Shown in pieces: positions 21,368 to 33,209 of a stretch of DNA of 64,000 nt. The stretch is taken from assembly GCA_039654915.1 (NCBI GenBank), contig CM077597.1, positions 31,160,001 to 31,224,000 on the forward strand, written 5' to 3'. The translations under genes and the position numbers were made by a program. The notes beneath the pieces were generated by a model. The model was not told the origin of the DNA. It saw nothing but the letters and a program-made list of their open reading frames with translations, and ran no database searches. How positions within the stretch are numbered: the stretch's first letter is position 1; every line of letters starts with the position of its first letter. The stretch comes from Aquilaria yunnanensis (taxonomy: Eukaryota > Streptophyta > Magnoliopsida > Malvales > Thymelaeaceae).

Positions 21368-22217
21368 TGATGGCCAAGGCGCTATTGCCCTTCAAGCCCC
21401 CAAGCTCTGGCGAGGCGCTGCCCTCGGAGAAGGTGAGTGTCACCCGCGAGGAATGTGAGCACCAACCTCGGGAAAAATGAGGTTCGGCACCCTGATCCCC
21501 TGACCTCAATGACCCACCATCACCCTTGGGTGATGGCAACACTAACCTCGGAAGTATGTGCATTACCACCTTCGGTAAGATGACCTGACCAGCTTCGGAG
21601 GAGATAGACTCACCATCTTGAGCAGGGGAAAACACCCCCGAAGGGGATCATCCACGCTGAGGAGACTCACGGATAACTGAAACAACCTCGGTGAAAAGCC
21701 CTCTTATCCTGAAGAGGTCTTTTCCACCGAAGGGATCTCGAGAATATGACAAAAAAGGTTAAGGAGCCTCTGACACGCCGCCCTCACATACGTTCTGACA
21801 CGCCGCCTTCGTACACGTCCTAACACGCAGACCTCCTACGACCTTGACTGTTGCCCAGACGGCCTATGACTAGCTAGAGGTCCCCACTCCCGAAGGTACG
21901 GACCGCATTCGATCGAACACGTGTCACAATCTGAGCGGGCTATGTCAAACGAACTTCCCTTAAACACCCTCTTATAAATATTCGGGAAACTCTCAGGCAA
22001 AAAGGGAGGGAGTTTTCTTCTTCTTCACCTCACCAAATACTATCTTGGCTGTCGGAGGCTCTTTCCCCGGAAGAACACTCTTGGGACCTCCTAACCCTTG
22101 TTCTTTGAGTGTTTCAGGCAATCTCTCCCAGGAAGTCTCTTCTTCAGACGCTCCCCCCTCGCCGGAAGTCCCTTTCAGGCTCACCATGTCATACAGCGAA
22201 GATGCCAACGGGCATTA
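21368..22217 (+). repeat. Tat 1 3' LTR
   Basis: 850 bp, co-linear with the 5' LTR. G-box at 21918-21923 and TATA box at 21973-21980. Followed by AAAAT, the probable right target duplication. Confidence 0.92.
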
Positions 22218-22909
22218 AAAATGAATTGGGTTTATACACTTTAATATTTTGTACCTGATAATTTGTACGAAACAATTAAATAATATAATTAATAAACATA
22301 GTGACATGAACCCCAAGTTTCATGGGTATGTTCACTAATAATATGTTTTCAGATTTCATAGAAAATATACTAAGACTTCGCCTTCATCAAGAATTAGTAA
22401 ATTAAACTTAGATGGAAGGACATGAGCCTATTTGGACCACGATAAACTAAATGATCTACTAAAAAACATGATCATCCTACAAAGCAAACAAAAAATAATG
22501 GGCTAATTAAAAACTGTACTTAGTACGGAAGGTTTATGTCAAACTTTATTTTAATTATTATTTTTTAAAAAAAGTCTCTTCCTCCTTGTTTTAATATTAT
22601 GCATTATTCACCAAAAAAAAAAAAAAAGACCATACTATAAAAATTGGTCACTTTTAGTGACTTTTTTGAGATAAAACTCAAAAGGAAAAAGTTGTAACCT
22701 TACTTAAAGGTTGATGGGCTTTTTATTATTAGACCAAACGTAGCTTGGTGTGCATCTTTAAACACTCCATCCCACTAACCCTCGTACCTCAATTTCGCAG
22801 CAGCATAAAAGTTACTTTAAAAGTAAGTCAACAACGACGCACACTAGTTACAATATGTGTTTCGTAAGTAAAAATCATTACTACTTTGATCTTGCAATAA
22901 CATAAAAAG
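22218..22909. other. AT-rich spacer
   Basis: No gene seen. Motifs such as GTCACTTTTAGTGAC (about 22649) resemble sequence right of the solo LTR (24328-24340), so 22218-24655 may be one older element interrupted by the LTR. The last five bases are the AAAAG duplication of the following solo LTR. Confidence 0.45.
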
Positions 22910-24324
22910 TGTTAGTGTTGTGCCCAAAAGCCAATCATGAGATGATTGTATTTTTTCACATTGAGTCATGATATTTTATTAAGGCATTAATCCAGCAATT
23001 ATGTTTGTTGTTTTGTTTATGCGTAACGTAATAAACATAATTGTAACCCTAGAATAATGATATTCTTAAACGTCCCTGGTCTAGTATTATTGTGGAGCGG
23101 GTTGCAATAATACATAACGACTAGTATATGTGGAGACTAATATAAGATATGTAGTCTACATATGGGTACAAGTTGGAGAACTTGTGTACTGGACCGACCC
23201 ACCATGAGAACACTACATGAATCGTTATATGAGTGTCATAAGTGATTCTCATAGTGATCATGGTATATGTAGTCCTTCGACCTAAGATCATCAAGGTTCC
23301 CTACATGTGAGTCACATACTTTGATACTTTCCTTTGTTGCTCGTAACTGAGTGGACTTGAAAGAGGTCATTGGGTATGTCACATATCATGCGGAGGGATT
23401 TGTATGATCAAGATGGGATTTGTCCCTCCTATGTAACGGGAGTGATATCTTCGGGTCCCTTGATAGAGTGAGACTTAGAAAATGCATGGTCATACTCGGA
23501 TGAGTTGATATACGATATCAATGTCATCAGCTTAAATTAGTCTACTCGGTAATCAAGAAACCAAAGGTTGGGCTATACGAAAGTGACACATTCCATGTCT
23601 CGTGCTTAGTCTTGATATCTTGGATAAAGGGACAATGGCATATATCGGTGATGATCATAAAGGTTTAGTCGAATCATCGACAATCTTCTCACTTGGGTAG
23701 CAATGATGTGTTGCTAGACACCACTCATTGCTTATGATCATAAATGTGATTTATGATCATTGCCAACGTGGTAAGAGCCTATTGGGTCGCACACATAGAG
23801 CTATTTGGATCATTAGAGTGCATGGGCTAATTATTTGGGTTATGGTTTCACTTCAATTTCGTATTAATAATGGGCCCAAGAGTTGAGCCATTATTAAGCC
23901 CGAAATTAAATCCTAATTGGATTAGGGCTTTGAAACTCATTAAGCCTGGAAGTTGAGTCTCACTATAAATACAACTTCTAGTGAGAAATTTGCAGGTCTC
24001 CTTGCCCTAGCCTCCCAAAAGGACAGCCGCACTCTTCTCTTGCAATTCCTTGGAGGACGCAAGCTAGCACTGCGAGCGCAAGAGAAACGCATCTGCTGGG
24101 ACGTGGTGGAAGCGTGGTGACCCCGAGAGGCTCGTGTGGATACCATAGAGAGCCTGAACACGTCAACTGTTCAGGTTTTGTGATTCGACTCTACAGTTGA
24201 GTGAGAGATCTCAACCGAAAATTAGGTATGAAAATTTTCGAACACCCGGTTTACCCCATTTCATTTTGATCCTAGAGGGTTTCGGTTAAATTCCGCTGCG
24301 CTGTTTGGCTCCCGTAACCCAACA
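22910..24324 (+). mobile_element. Copia solo LTR (copy 2)
   Basis: A 1415-bp LTR, TGTTAGTGTTGTGCCC ... ACCCAACA, flanked by the perfect 5-bp duplication AAAAG (22905-22909 and 24325-24329). There is no internal sequence, so it is a solo LTR. TATA box at 23964-23971. Same family as the LTRs at 4204 and 33210. Confidence 0.95.
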
Positions 24325-24655
24325 AAAAGTCACTTTGAAAAGAGTTAACTAACGACACCAGCTATTGTTATGAAATGGGTATTGTAATAAGTCACTTCAA
24401 TCATGCTTAAATATTAGGCAATGATACTATATTTAGTTACAAAATTAAAGCAGTAATGACATTGATTTGGTTGCAAAAAAGAAAATAATTTTTCGTAATG
24501 AATCATTGAAGTCGTTGTGTAAACTTTATGTGACGGCTTCATTATAGCAACCAAACTTGTAACGATAAATTTTGACTACTAAACATATTTTATAATAAGA
24601 AATGACCCTTTACCAATGAATTTTTTTCTTACCAAAGATATGTTCTCTTGTAGTC
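24325..24655 (+). mobile_element. Probable CACTA-type 3' end remnant
   Basis: The stretch ends ACCAAAGATATGTTCTCTTG followed by TAGTC at 24655. Reverse-complemented this is nearly the CACTA terminal CACTACAAGAGAACAT, with the first base changed. Upstream are GTCAC and GTAACGA motifs like CACTA subterminal repeats. No coding sequence and no left end found. Confidence 0.45.
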
Positions 24656-25231
24656 AATAGAAATGTTTTAGTTTATCAATTAATTGTAATCGACTTTTTT
24701 TGTAGAATTTTATTGGTTGAATGTATATGTGTGTGTATTCACTGTTTCTATCTATATATGTATATATAATATTAATATATAATATACTATATATAGATAT
24801 ATCTATATATGTGATTTTTCAAAAATAAAAATAGAAATAATTTTGATGTCACAAAAATATCACAAAATCGTAGGACTCTGAGACTATCAAAGAACTGTAG
24901 GAAGTTTTAAGACTTTGTGTGTCAGAAAAGCATAGGACCAATAGAATCACAAAAGTGTAGAAAACGTGGAATCACAAAAGCATAGGACACATTGTGTCAA
25001 ACCCCGTCAGCCAATCCTATGTCACAAAACCATAAGTTTGCAATTATCTTAAAACCGTTGGACCTTTGTTGTCACAAATTCATCGGATTGTCCTACACTT
25101 GTACTGCACTTTTTATTTTTGACATAGACATTTCCTAAAGTTATACTCTACGATTTTTATTGTAGCAAATGATAATTCTCTACACTTGCTTATGATTTTT
25201 GCCATCTCAAATACCCTACTCTCTTGTAGTG
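24656..25231 (+). mobile_element. CACTA 3' end fragment
   Basis: Ends in CTCTTGTAGTG at 25221-25231, the inverted CACTACAAGAG terminus. The last 30 bases match the terminus at 49407-49436 at 27 of 30 positions, and the three differences are all C/T. The preceding 500 bases (TTTTGTAGAATTTTATTGGT, AT microsatellite, repeated CACAAAATCGTAGGAC-like motifs) resemble 28250-28615. It is therefore the 3' end of a sibling of the next element, without its coding part. Confidence 0.7.
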
Positions 25232-25840
25232 GGGGAGTGGGGACGAAATATGTGTCGTCCGACGATTTCAAAATCGTCCCAAGTTTGCTGGAACGTTTCC
25301 TACGATTTCTCTACAATTTATTTTCTACAGCAATTTAGTCAGAAAATCGCAGGAATTTGTCCTACGATCTTCCATCTATACTGAATATGGTGGCAAAACT
25401 GTAGCACAATGCCTTAAAACAGCCTCCTCCTCACTTCGTTCTCGGTCTATCTCAGATCTCTAGGTCATTTCACCTCATCTCAGGCGACCAGCAGTTTCCA
25501 GGCTCTCTCGCATTTCTCTCGGTTGGCGATCTCCGAGCCGCTCTCAGCGACATCCGCACTTTCGTTCTGGGTTTCTCGCTCTCGCTCACTTCATCAGCCA
25601 CGCCACCGGCAGATCTGCACCAGGTTCGTTTACCTACTTCGGTTTCCACATACCAATTTCTGGTTTTGGCTACTAGTTTCTGTTTTTGTTTAATTTGGGT
25701 GGTTAAGTATGAAGATATCTAAATGAATTTCCTCAACCAAATTCTTGTCACATTCGGATTTAGAGCCGATCTGGGTTAGTTTTTAAATTGTGTTGTTTTG
25801 ATTCATCCTCTTTGAACCCTAGTTAAATTTTTTTTAGTTA

Positions 25841-26200
25841 AAATTAGTGGAAATTAGTAAAAATGAAAACTAGTTAAAAGATTAATTAATGGACCGTATG
25901 TAAAAAATAGCTAAAATATGAAAATTAGTTAAATTAGTGGAAATTAGTTAAAATGAAAATTGGTTAAAAATTGATTAATGGACCGTATGTAAAAATTAGC
26001 TAAAATATGAAACTAGTTAAATTAGTGGAAATTAATTAAAATAAAAATTGGTTAAAAACTTAATTTGTGGACTGTATGTAAAAAATAGCTAAAATGTGAA
26101 AATTAGTTAAAATGAAAATTGGTTAAAAAATTAATTAATGGAACAAATGTACAGTTTAGCTAAAATATGAACTAAAATTAGTTAAAATTTAATTAAATGT
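25841..26200. repeat. AT-rich tandem repeat, period about 80-90 bp
   Basis: The unit AAATTAGTGGAAATTAGTTA ... GACCGTATGTAAAAA begins at 25841, 25932 and 26019, with a fourth shorter unit from about 26097. It lies just upstream of the transposase-like gene and may be a 5' repeat of the CACTA element. Confidence 0.8.
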
Positions 26201-26427
26201 ATGTAAATTTTAGTTAATATGAAAATTAGTGTTAGTGGTAATTTAAGATTAATACATTAGTTGAAATTTTAGGATAGTGCAACGATTTTGTGACAATTCT
26301 CCATTTCATAAAAAAATGGTAGGATCTTTTTGACATGATTTTCAGATGATTTTTGTGAATCATAGGAAATTTGTAGTTGCACTTCACCTCCTTCTCTCCG
26401 AAAATTCTACTCCCCTTAAATTTTAGG

Positions 26428-28190
26428 ATGGTTCACCACAATTTGAGACAAACTGACTTGGGCAAAGCCCCAATAGACCAGTTTTATGACCCAAGACATG
26501 GTAGGGGTCCACGAGGGCGTGGTGTGCCACCGACCCGTGCACGACAAACCAAAACTTTGATGCCACAAATCCAAATCCAAACCCATGTGCCAAAGGCTCC
26601 AACGCCTAGACCTTACACTTTTCATCACTTCTTGAATACCCAAAATGCATATTACTTATAGCAGCAGCAAAGGGTGGTGGATGACCCATCATTGGATGAT
26701 GAGCAGATAGAGGATGGCAACTCGGCCCCTAGGAGACGAGGCCTAAAGAATGCAAACTTACCTCCACCTTTACATCTGCAGGACTATCTAACGAGTTTCC
26801 CTTGTGAGTAAGTGTTATTGACTTCTATAATTAATTTATTGGTATAACTATTTTTTTTAATTATGTCAATTTATATAGATCTTACTAGAATTTCAATTTA
26901 TTACAGCCTTTTTACCAATAAGTCCATTCATTCCACACTAGCCTCCATTCATAGGAAACGATGGGATGAAACTTGTATTGCTTGGTCACACACATCTCGA
27001 TCTACAAGGGAGGAGCACCTCACCACACTAGGGGTAATTAATTTTGGTGCATTTTTTATGATACATTATTTAAGGATTAATATGTTTTTTATTTTTTATT
27101 ATTGTAAAACTACTATACATGGGACCAAAGGGTCTTTGGGCACATCTGTAAGCTTCTGTTCGCCTTCTTCTCGCGGTCCATGTGAAACTATGTGCACCAC
27201 TAGAGGAAGGTTACGATGGATAAGATCCTAAACTTCTATGACAAACCTGACTACAATTTGCTGCGGCCGCACATTCCACCATGCTACAATGAGCAAATAT
27301 GGCACCAGTTATGTGACCAGTGGCAGCAACAGAAATGGAAGAAGCAGTCTGTGGTTGGTTCACATGCCAAGCATGCATTAGATGAGTCAGCGACTGTCCT
27401 GAAACACACAATGGGCTCCATGCTAGGCAAGATGCATTGGGATTGTTTGGTAACAACCTTTCCCTTTTATTAACTTACATTACAATTTTCATAATACCTT
27501 ACCAATTACTTGATTTGTTAACCATACGTCAAATGTTTAGACAAAAGAATAGGACGGAATTGAGCCAACATTTGATGAGTGGTAGACTCAAACTCACACA
27601 CCAAAGAAGATCGGTCAACTTGTCGATCCTATTGCATAACAGCTTAAGGTGATAAATTTTCACTTATCACCACTAACAACATTTAAAAATATATTAAGTG
27701 TTTTACTAAATATAATGTCATTTTATTGTAGGAGGGATATGTCCAACAGGTTTAGCAAAAATACCCAAATCCGGATGATCGCCTACAGTTCGATGCACAG
27801 TTGTGGAGTGGGGTACGAGGCCTGCCAAAGAAGGGTCGACTACTGGTGTTCTACTCTGCCTTGGTGATCCCCATACATTTGGACCAAACCCGATATTTTC
27901 CATTCTGATTTAATTTTATTAATTTTGTCTTGATAACTATTACTTGCCAAATACATTAGGCACCACGTGTTGATTCGACTGAGATTGCTCAGCTGAGGGC
28001 AGAAAATGCCCAACTGAGGAATGATTTTACCTAGTTGCAGTTAGAGGTTTGTGAACAGCACCAATGGGACACTGAAGCTGTAGTGAATGCTGTGATTAAC
28101 TCATTGATCAAGCATGGTATCATACTTGTGAAGCTATCTCAGCCGAGTTCCAAACCGGATCCTCAACTCAGCATGAAGATGATGGCAGTA
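26428..28190 (+). pseudogene. Plant CACTA-type transposase-like gene (Transposase_24/Ptta-like), degraded
   Basis: At least six exons can be traced: 26428-26807, 26907-27032, about 27205-27449, 27541-27651, 27732-27875 and 27960-28190. GT-AG junctions keep phase for the first, third and fourth introns. Exon 1 is basic and proline-rich. Later exons give IWHQLCDQWQQQKWKK, DGIEPTFDEW, KKIGQLVDPIA and VRGLPKKGRLLVF, a pattern like plant Ptta/En/Spm (PF03004-type) proteins. The last exon has a leucine-zipper-like EIAQLRAENAQLRNDF. Stops near 26660, 27549, 27583, 27643, 27757 and 28032 break it. Family assignment is from motif memory, so moderate. Confidence 0.65.
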
Positions 28191-28620
28191 CCTAGTGAGA
28201 TGGTGATGATCAGCCCGACTCTACATCCCCTTTCACTATTATTAGTTGGTCTCATTAGAATAAAAATGTTTTGGTTCATCAGTTAATTATGATTGAATTT
28301 TTTTGTAGAATTTTATTAGTTTAGTATATAATTATTTACTACTTCTATCTTTAGTTATATATATATATGCGTTACATAATTGTAGGATAGCATAATATCT
28401 CAAAACCTTAAGACCTAGTTGTCACAAAATCGTACGAAAAATAGTGTCAAAAAAGTTTTTGGACTTTGGGTGGTGGTCACAAAATAGTTGGAAGCGTCAC
28501 TATCACAACATCGTAGGACTATGGACATCTCAAAATCATTGGATAAGTTGCCATCCCAAAATCATCAGACTGTTCTACAATTGTCCTACGATTCTTATTT
28601 CCTACACAGTTATTACCTAC

Positions 28621-29004
28621 TAATAGTAAATATGGGAACGTCTGGACATGGTGGGGCTAACTTAGAAGCTTCAAAAATTGTGAACCAACAGTTTTAAAAC
28701 CAAAGACAACATCAGAGCCTTGGGATGCTTTTCCTGGGGGAAACCATCCGATGATCAAGTTAGTTTCCATTAAAAGCTAGTGATGGTAAGGTGTAGAGTA
28801 GGTTTTTTCATACCTCGGGATTGGTGAGCAGAGTTTCTTTATATATTCAGGGGAATCTGAGAGGATCATTCCTAGATTGGGAATTATCCCGTAATTTGAT
28901 GATCTCATTTCCATCTTCATCAAGTTTCCTCGTTGATCCATTTTAACCCAAACCTCATTATGGGCATTTTCGCTATAGGCTGTATCCAATCCCAAGTAGC
29001 GTTA
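28621..29004 (-). repeat. Tat 2 3' LTR
   Basis: 384 bp, aligned end to end with 48965-49348, for example at CTTAGAAGCTT and at GATGGTAAGGTG near the middle. Its plus-strand ends read TA and TA rather than TG and CA, each one transition away from the partner. Confidence 0.85.
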
Positions 29005-29022
29005 ATAAATCCGTCCCCTTGG
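29005..29022 (-). other. Tat 2 polypurine tract
   Basis: On the minus strand, CCAAGGGGACGGATTTAT lies directly upstream of the 3' LTR. Confidence 0.6.
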
Positions 29023-29733
29023 AAATGTGTGTTTGGGCCCTACATTTTCAATAAAGGGTTGTTGTGATTATGAGGGAAGTCCTTCTTATATGCAACTGTC
29101 ATTTTAAGATGAGGTATGATGCCCCTCCTCATTGTCTTGAAATTTTCATTTGCCATCATATAAATGAGTGTGATGCCCTTTCCAACAACTTATAGAGGAA
29201 GGAAAAAATACTTAATGGATCATAATGAGTTGGTGACAGCTGTCCATCTCTGCCATACGTGGCAAAGTTAACAATCATGTTGTGAGGCGAAATGAATGCG
29301 GCTATGCTCCACCACAAGTCCAACTATTATAGGCCTGGATATTCTCTCATAATGATTAAAATTTTCATGGTGGTTACCTGAGGGTCACAATTTCCCCTAT
29401 AAATAAGGTAGGGTTTTTTACCCTTCTTTTCACCTTTTTACTACTACTGCTATTTTTGCCTCTTGGTATTTTTTCTGCATCCTATTGAAGTTTTTTTTCC
29501 GCATTTCTTGGGTTCTTTATTTCAAATTTTTTTTGTTGCAGTTTGAACAACTTCGATCAGGTAATGAATTTTAGCTCTTCTTGCTTGTTTTTGTTATGGT
29601 GGTTTAGTTGTATTTTTAGTTTCTTTTTGGCTAAGATTTTTTTTCATGGTATTGTTTGTTAGGTTTTTTTTCTATTCCATTTTGTGTTCTTCACTAATAA
29701 CAACCCTTATCTTTTTTCTATTGATTTTTCCAG
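29023..29733. other. Tat 2 region 5' of the antisense gene
   Basis: No gene supported. The T-rich stretches at 29470-29735 with two possible GT-AG junctions (TTGTTGCAG at about 29541 and TTTTCCAG near 29733) look like introns or leader of the antisense gene. Confidence 0.4.
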
Positions 29734-30047
29734 AAGGCAACCCCGAGGTTGTCATCGGGAAGGGCTGCATACAACCATGTTTCTCAATCTACCGGGGGAT
29801 TTACTGGAGCTATCATCCTTAAGGAGCCCTTTTCTCCTAACACATCCATGCTAAAAAAGACAAAGATATCTATTACAAAGAAGACTCTGGCTACCAACAT
29901 GAGGTGGTTCTACTACCCAATGGAGTTATGGTTATTTTAAGGAGGGCCTAGGCATTAGAAGATAGGGGCTGTGCTAGGGGCAACATAAGGGCTGACATTC
30001 TAGCAGTCATTATAGGCCAACTAAAGACTGGGCTTGGGTTCCCTCTC
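29734..30047 (+). pseudogene. Tat 2 antisense gene, first part (Transposase_28-like)
   Basis: On the plus strand, opposite to Tat 2 pol, the frame ending IIGQLKTGLGFPL reaches the Tekay insertion at 30047. It continues beyond 41839 in the same frame with HPSVE and FCDHYQV. The pattern QL-x2-GL-x-FP ... FC matches exon 1 of the Tat 1 antisense gene, so this is the same gene type at the same place in the element. Upstream, 29749-29940 is an open basic segment. Stops and frame changes abound. Confidence 0.7.
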
Positions 30048-32666
30048 TGTCAGGACCCAATTCATTACCACCCTAAACCTTTCAGGAGGTTTGGAATAAA
30101 CCAATTGTTCTTATGTACTCAGTTGGTTTTCATACAATGAATTAGGCTCTGACTCCCAAGATGCTTAATCCCAACTTTTGTTTATGTAGGTGGAAATCTC
30201 AAGCTTTTGAAGGTCTAATGGGTTTTACTTAATTCACCCAATTGATAAAATTTTAACCAGCTGAATTCACTTAGAGGATTTTATGAATGCATATGGGGTT
30301 TAAGTAGGTTAGGTGACTTATGTGTATGTTCTGTGTACTCCAAGACATACACACATACATGCATACATACTGGGTTTAAAACCATGCATGCATTTCTCCT
30401 ACCATGCCATACTTAGTGCCTTAGGCTTACCTAAGCCCATTAAGTAAAAACAAGGCATAGGCCATACTTTACTCTAAGTCCCCTTGCCATTAGTTACAAA
30501 CAAGTATTTACATGCCAAAATTTGACAAGCATGGACTACATGGCCCAAAGCTACATACAACAAAAATTTGGTCCACTAGATGTCATGCATGCTACATAGC
30601 TACGCTTAAACTGTCTCCAAGTGCACAGTCACTTTGACTTCCACTTTGACTTGATACTTAGGCCATAACTACCTTATTACTCTTCTAGTTCTAACCTATA
30701 CCAGGTTGGATCCAAACACAGCAAGTCCCATTGCAACCATTAGGGCCTACGAACACAATAACATAACAAAACCATTAGTTCATTCTTATGAACTTTTCCA
30801 TGCTCCCCGTTTCATAAGCCATAATTTTAGAGTATACCTCTTTGTACATAGACCTTTAGGAGAGGTTCCTTAGTCTTTCACTCTTGCACTTCCTCACCTG
30901 AAATGAGCAAAAGAGGGCATGAGTACATAGGTACTTAGTAAGAACACAAATTCAGCACCTAGTGCCTTCATAATGTTTATAACATTGTTATACATATAAA
31001 CCTCCAATTTTGCTTAATAACCTGAAGCCAAAGACATAGAAGACACCAAAACAAGTATATACAAAATAAAACAAGATACATATATATATACAAATCAGGG
31101 GTTAGTACACGCATACAAATAGAAAAACACACAAACACATACATAACATACACACTGTTTCCTTAACAAAGCAAGCATGATTTTCTTTCAATTTCTTCAT
31201 GTGATCACTTTGATTAGATTCAATTAACATAGAGCTCTAGGTGATTGATCAAGTTTGGCCAAACTTGAACAAAAACCCTATGCTTGTTGAAAGCAAACTA
31301 GCTAGCTTACCATATTGCTTAAAGCACACACAACCCATTACATAGCCTCTAGGTTCCTTTGGCCTTAGCCATCCTTTAGGCCAGCTTTTCCCATTTAAAA
31401 TAAAGGAGAATAAGTGTCATATAGTTCCTTTCCTATGGCTGAAGTGGCATCAAGGAAGCTTGATTATTAGACACCACCATGAGCTAGCTTTACATCACCA
31501 TGTCTCAGTTTTGCCTTGTTCTTGTTCTTCATTGTCTCCTTTCTTTTTTATGGCATTAGCATGTTTTGTTAGAGATTTGGCTAGGTTGTAGAAGATGAGA
31601 AGGTAGCAAGAAACAAGAAGCATCAACCCATCAAGAGCACCACCATTTGCTTGCCATACGCCACTACACTTGGTTTCAATTTTGGCTAGTTTAACTTCTC
31701 TTTAGTTTTGTGTATGTCTCAGTGCTTAAGTAGGTATTTGAAAAAGATTTTTAGGTCATAATAGTGTCAAGAGCCAGCTAAGAAGCTACATTGAAGTTTC
31801 CATGAAGACTACAAGTCCAAATGGTGGCCGAATGAACTTGGCGGCCAAAGACTTTGACTAGTCCTTGGTCCAAACTCCTTCCAAGTAGCTCAAATCCCTT
31901 AATATTTTATTTTTTCCTAATTTCTCTTCAATTTGCATGTTTTAAGCACCCACTTCAAGTATTAATTCAGCCAATTATGCACTCCAACTTTAATCTGAAC
32001 ATAGGTGCACTAAAATTGCATTTGAGAGCTTTTTAATGTACTTTAGGATGTTTCCATAGTTCCCATTTGTTTTTGACCATATTTTGGCCCAAATTGTAGC
32101 CTTCATTCTCATTTAAAAGTTAAGCATCAACCTCATGTAATTCCTTTAAAGACATTAGGCTTTAGAGCCTTTTCATGGTCATAGTTACACACAAAGGTGC
32201 ACTTAAGGGTCCTTTAGTGCACCCTAAAGTGCTCTTGTTATTTTTCATGTGTTCTCCATTTTTCTTGGGCTCATATGGCTGCCCTCACTTGTATCTTAGC
32301 CTTAGGTATTGATCCTACACAATCATCTTAGTGTTTTAGGCTTTAAAGCCCTCAAGTCCACATGGGTGCACACAAGGGTGTGCCCAAAAGTCCCCTTGTG
32401 ACCTTCCTTGCTTTTTCTTTCAATGCTCTAAAGTTCTTTGAAATATTTCCTTAAACCATGAGTCTTCTTCTTATGACCCATGATGGCCATATTTTAGCCT
32501 CTTTTGGCTTAGGAACAGAGCACTTTTCTCCCATGTTCCACTGATGTGCCCTTAGAATGCCTTGTAGGTTTCTTTTTGTTAATGTTTCATAACTTGCATT
32601 ATCTATTCACATATTTCATATTCATAAGATTCACATCCATGGCCTATGCAAGTTACAGGTATGACA
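30048..32666 (-). repeat. Tekay-like 3' LTR
   Basis: 2619 bp, co-linear with 39170-41834, including the (TA)n stretch near 31080 and the CACACAAACACATACA stretch near 31130. Plus-strand edges TGTCAGGACCC and GGTATGACA. Confidence 0.93.
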
Positions 32667-32680
32667 TTCCCTCCCTCTTA
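32667..32680 (-). other. Tekay-like polypurine tract
   Basis: Minus strand TAAGAGGGAGGGAA abuts the LTR. The pol stop codon TAA (32680-32678) is its first part, so pol ends 12 bases before the LTR. Confidence 0.9.
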
Positions 32681-33209
32681 AAGAATTTGGTCATCAAAAT
32701 TCTCAAGCAAGGTGGGAAATTGCTTTGGGTATCTTTTGAGCATTTCAGTCTCTGTTTCCCAAGTAGCTTCCTGTTCAAAATGGTGAGACCATTGGACTTT
32801 CACCATGTTTATCCACTTAATCCTCAACCTTCTCAAATCTTTAGCTAGAACCCTCACAGGTTCTTCTTTATAAGAGAGGGTAGGGGTCACTAAGATATCA
32901 AAAGCTAGTATAACTTGTTGTGGGTTAGATAAGTACTTTTTAAGCATACTAACATGAAAAGTATCATGCATATGATCCAATTCTGAAGGTAAATCTAGTT
33001 TATATTTCGCATTATCAATTCTAGCCACTATTGGGAATGGTCCAATTTATCTAGGGGCTAGTTTACCGTTCTTTCCAAATCTCATGACACCCTTGATAAG
33101 AGAGACTTTAATCCACACATAGTCCCATACTTGAAACTCTAAGTCCCTTCTCCTTCTTTGATTGGCATAGGCTTGCTCTCTATCATTGGCAGCCTTGATC
33201 ATTTCTTGC
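32678..33209 (-). pseudogene. Tekay-like integrase C-terminal and chromodomain-type segment
   Basis: Open from 33028 to the TAA at 32678. It contains HDTFHVSMLKKYL, VRVLAKDLRRLRIKWINMVK and VQWSHHFEQEATWETETEM, the tail of chromovirus integrase, whose chromodomain-like segment can target integration to chromatin. Upstream, to 33209, IKGVMRFGKNGKLAPR is readable with a stop between. The Copia solo LTR at 33210 separates it from the core. Confidence 0.88.

Larger units (their letters stand above)
10548..22217 (+). mobile_element. Tat-lineage Ty3/Gypsy retrotransposon (Tat 1)
   Basis: Two 850-bp LTRs (10548-11397 and 21368-22217) flank a tRNA-Asp-type primer site, gag, protease, RT-RNase H, a second archaeal-type RNase H, integrase, an antisense gene and a polypurine tract. 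The second RNase H and a gene on the opposite strand between pol and the 3' LTR are hallmarks of the Tat lineage. Flanks are CAAAT (left) and AAAAT (right), a probable 5-bp target duplication with one change. A Tat solo LTR (14992-15847) is nested inside. Stops, frameshifts and catalytic changes show that it is dead. Confidence 0.93.

Noticed and set aside
20844..21635. 263-codon minus-strand open frame
   Set aside because: Crosses the polypurine tract into the 3' LTR, has no recognisable domain and is not in line with the spliced antisense gene.
23940..24166. Conserved minus-strand open frames in the Copia LTRs (also at 34248-34468)
   Set aside because: They recur only because the LTRs are homologous; they overlap the LTR promoter and 5' region and show no protein motif.
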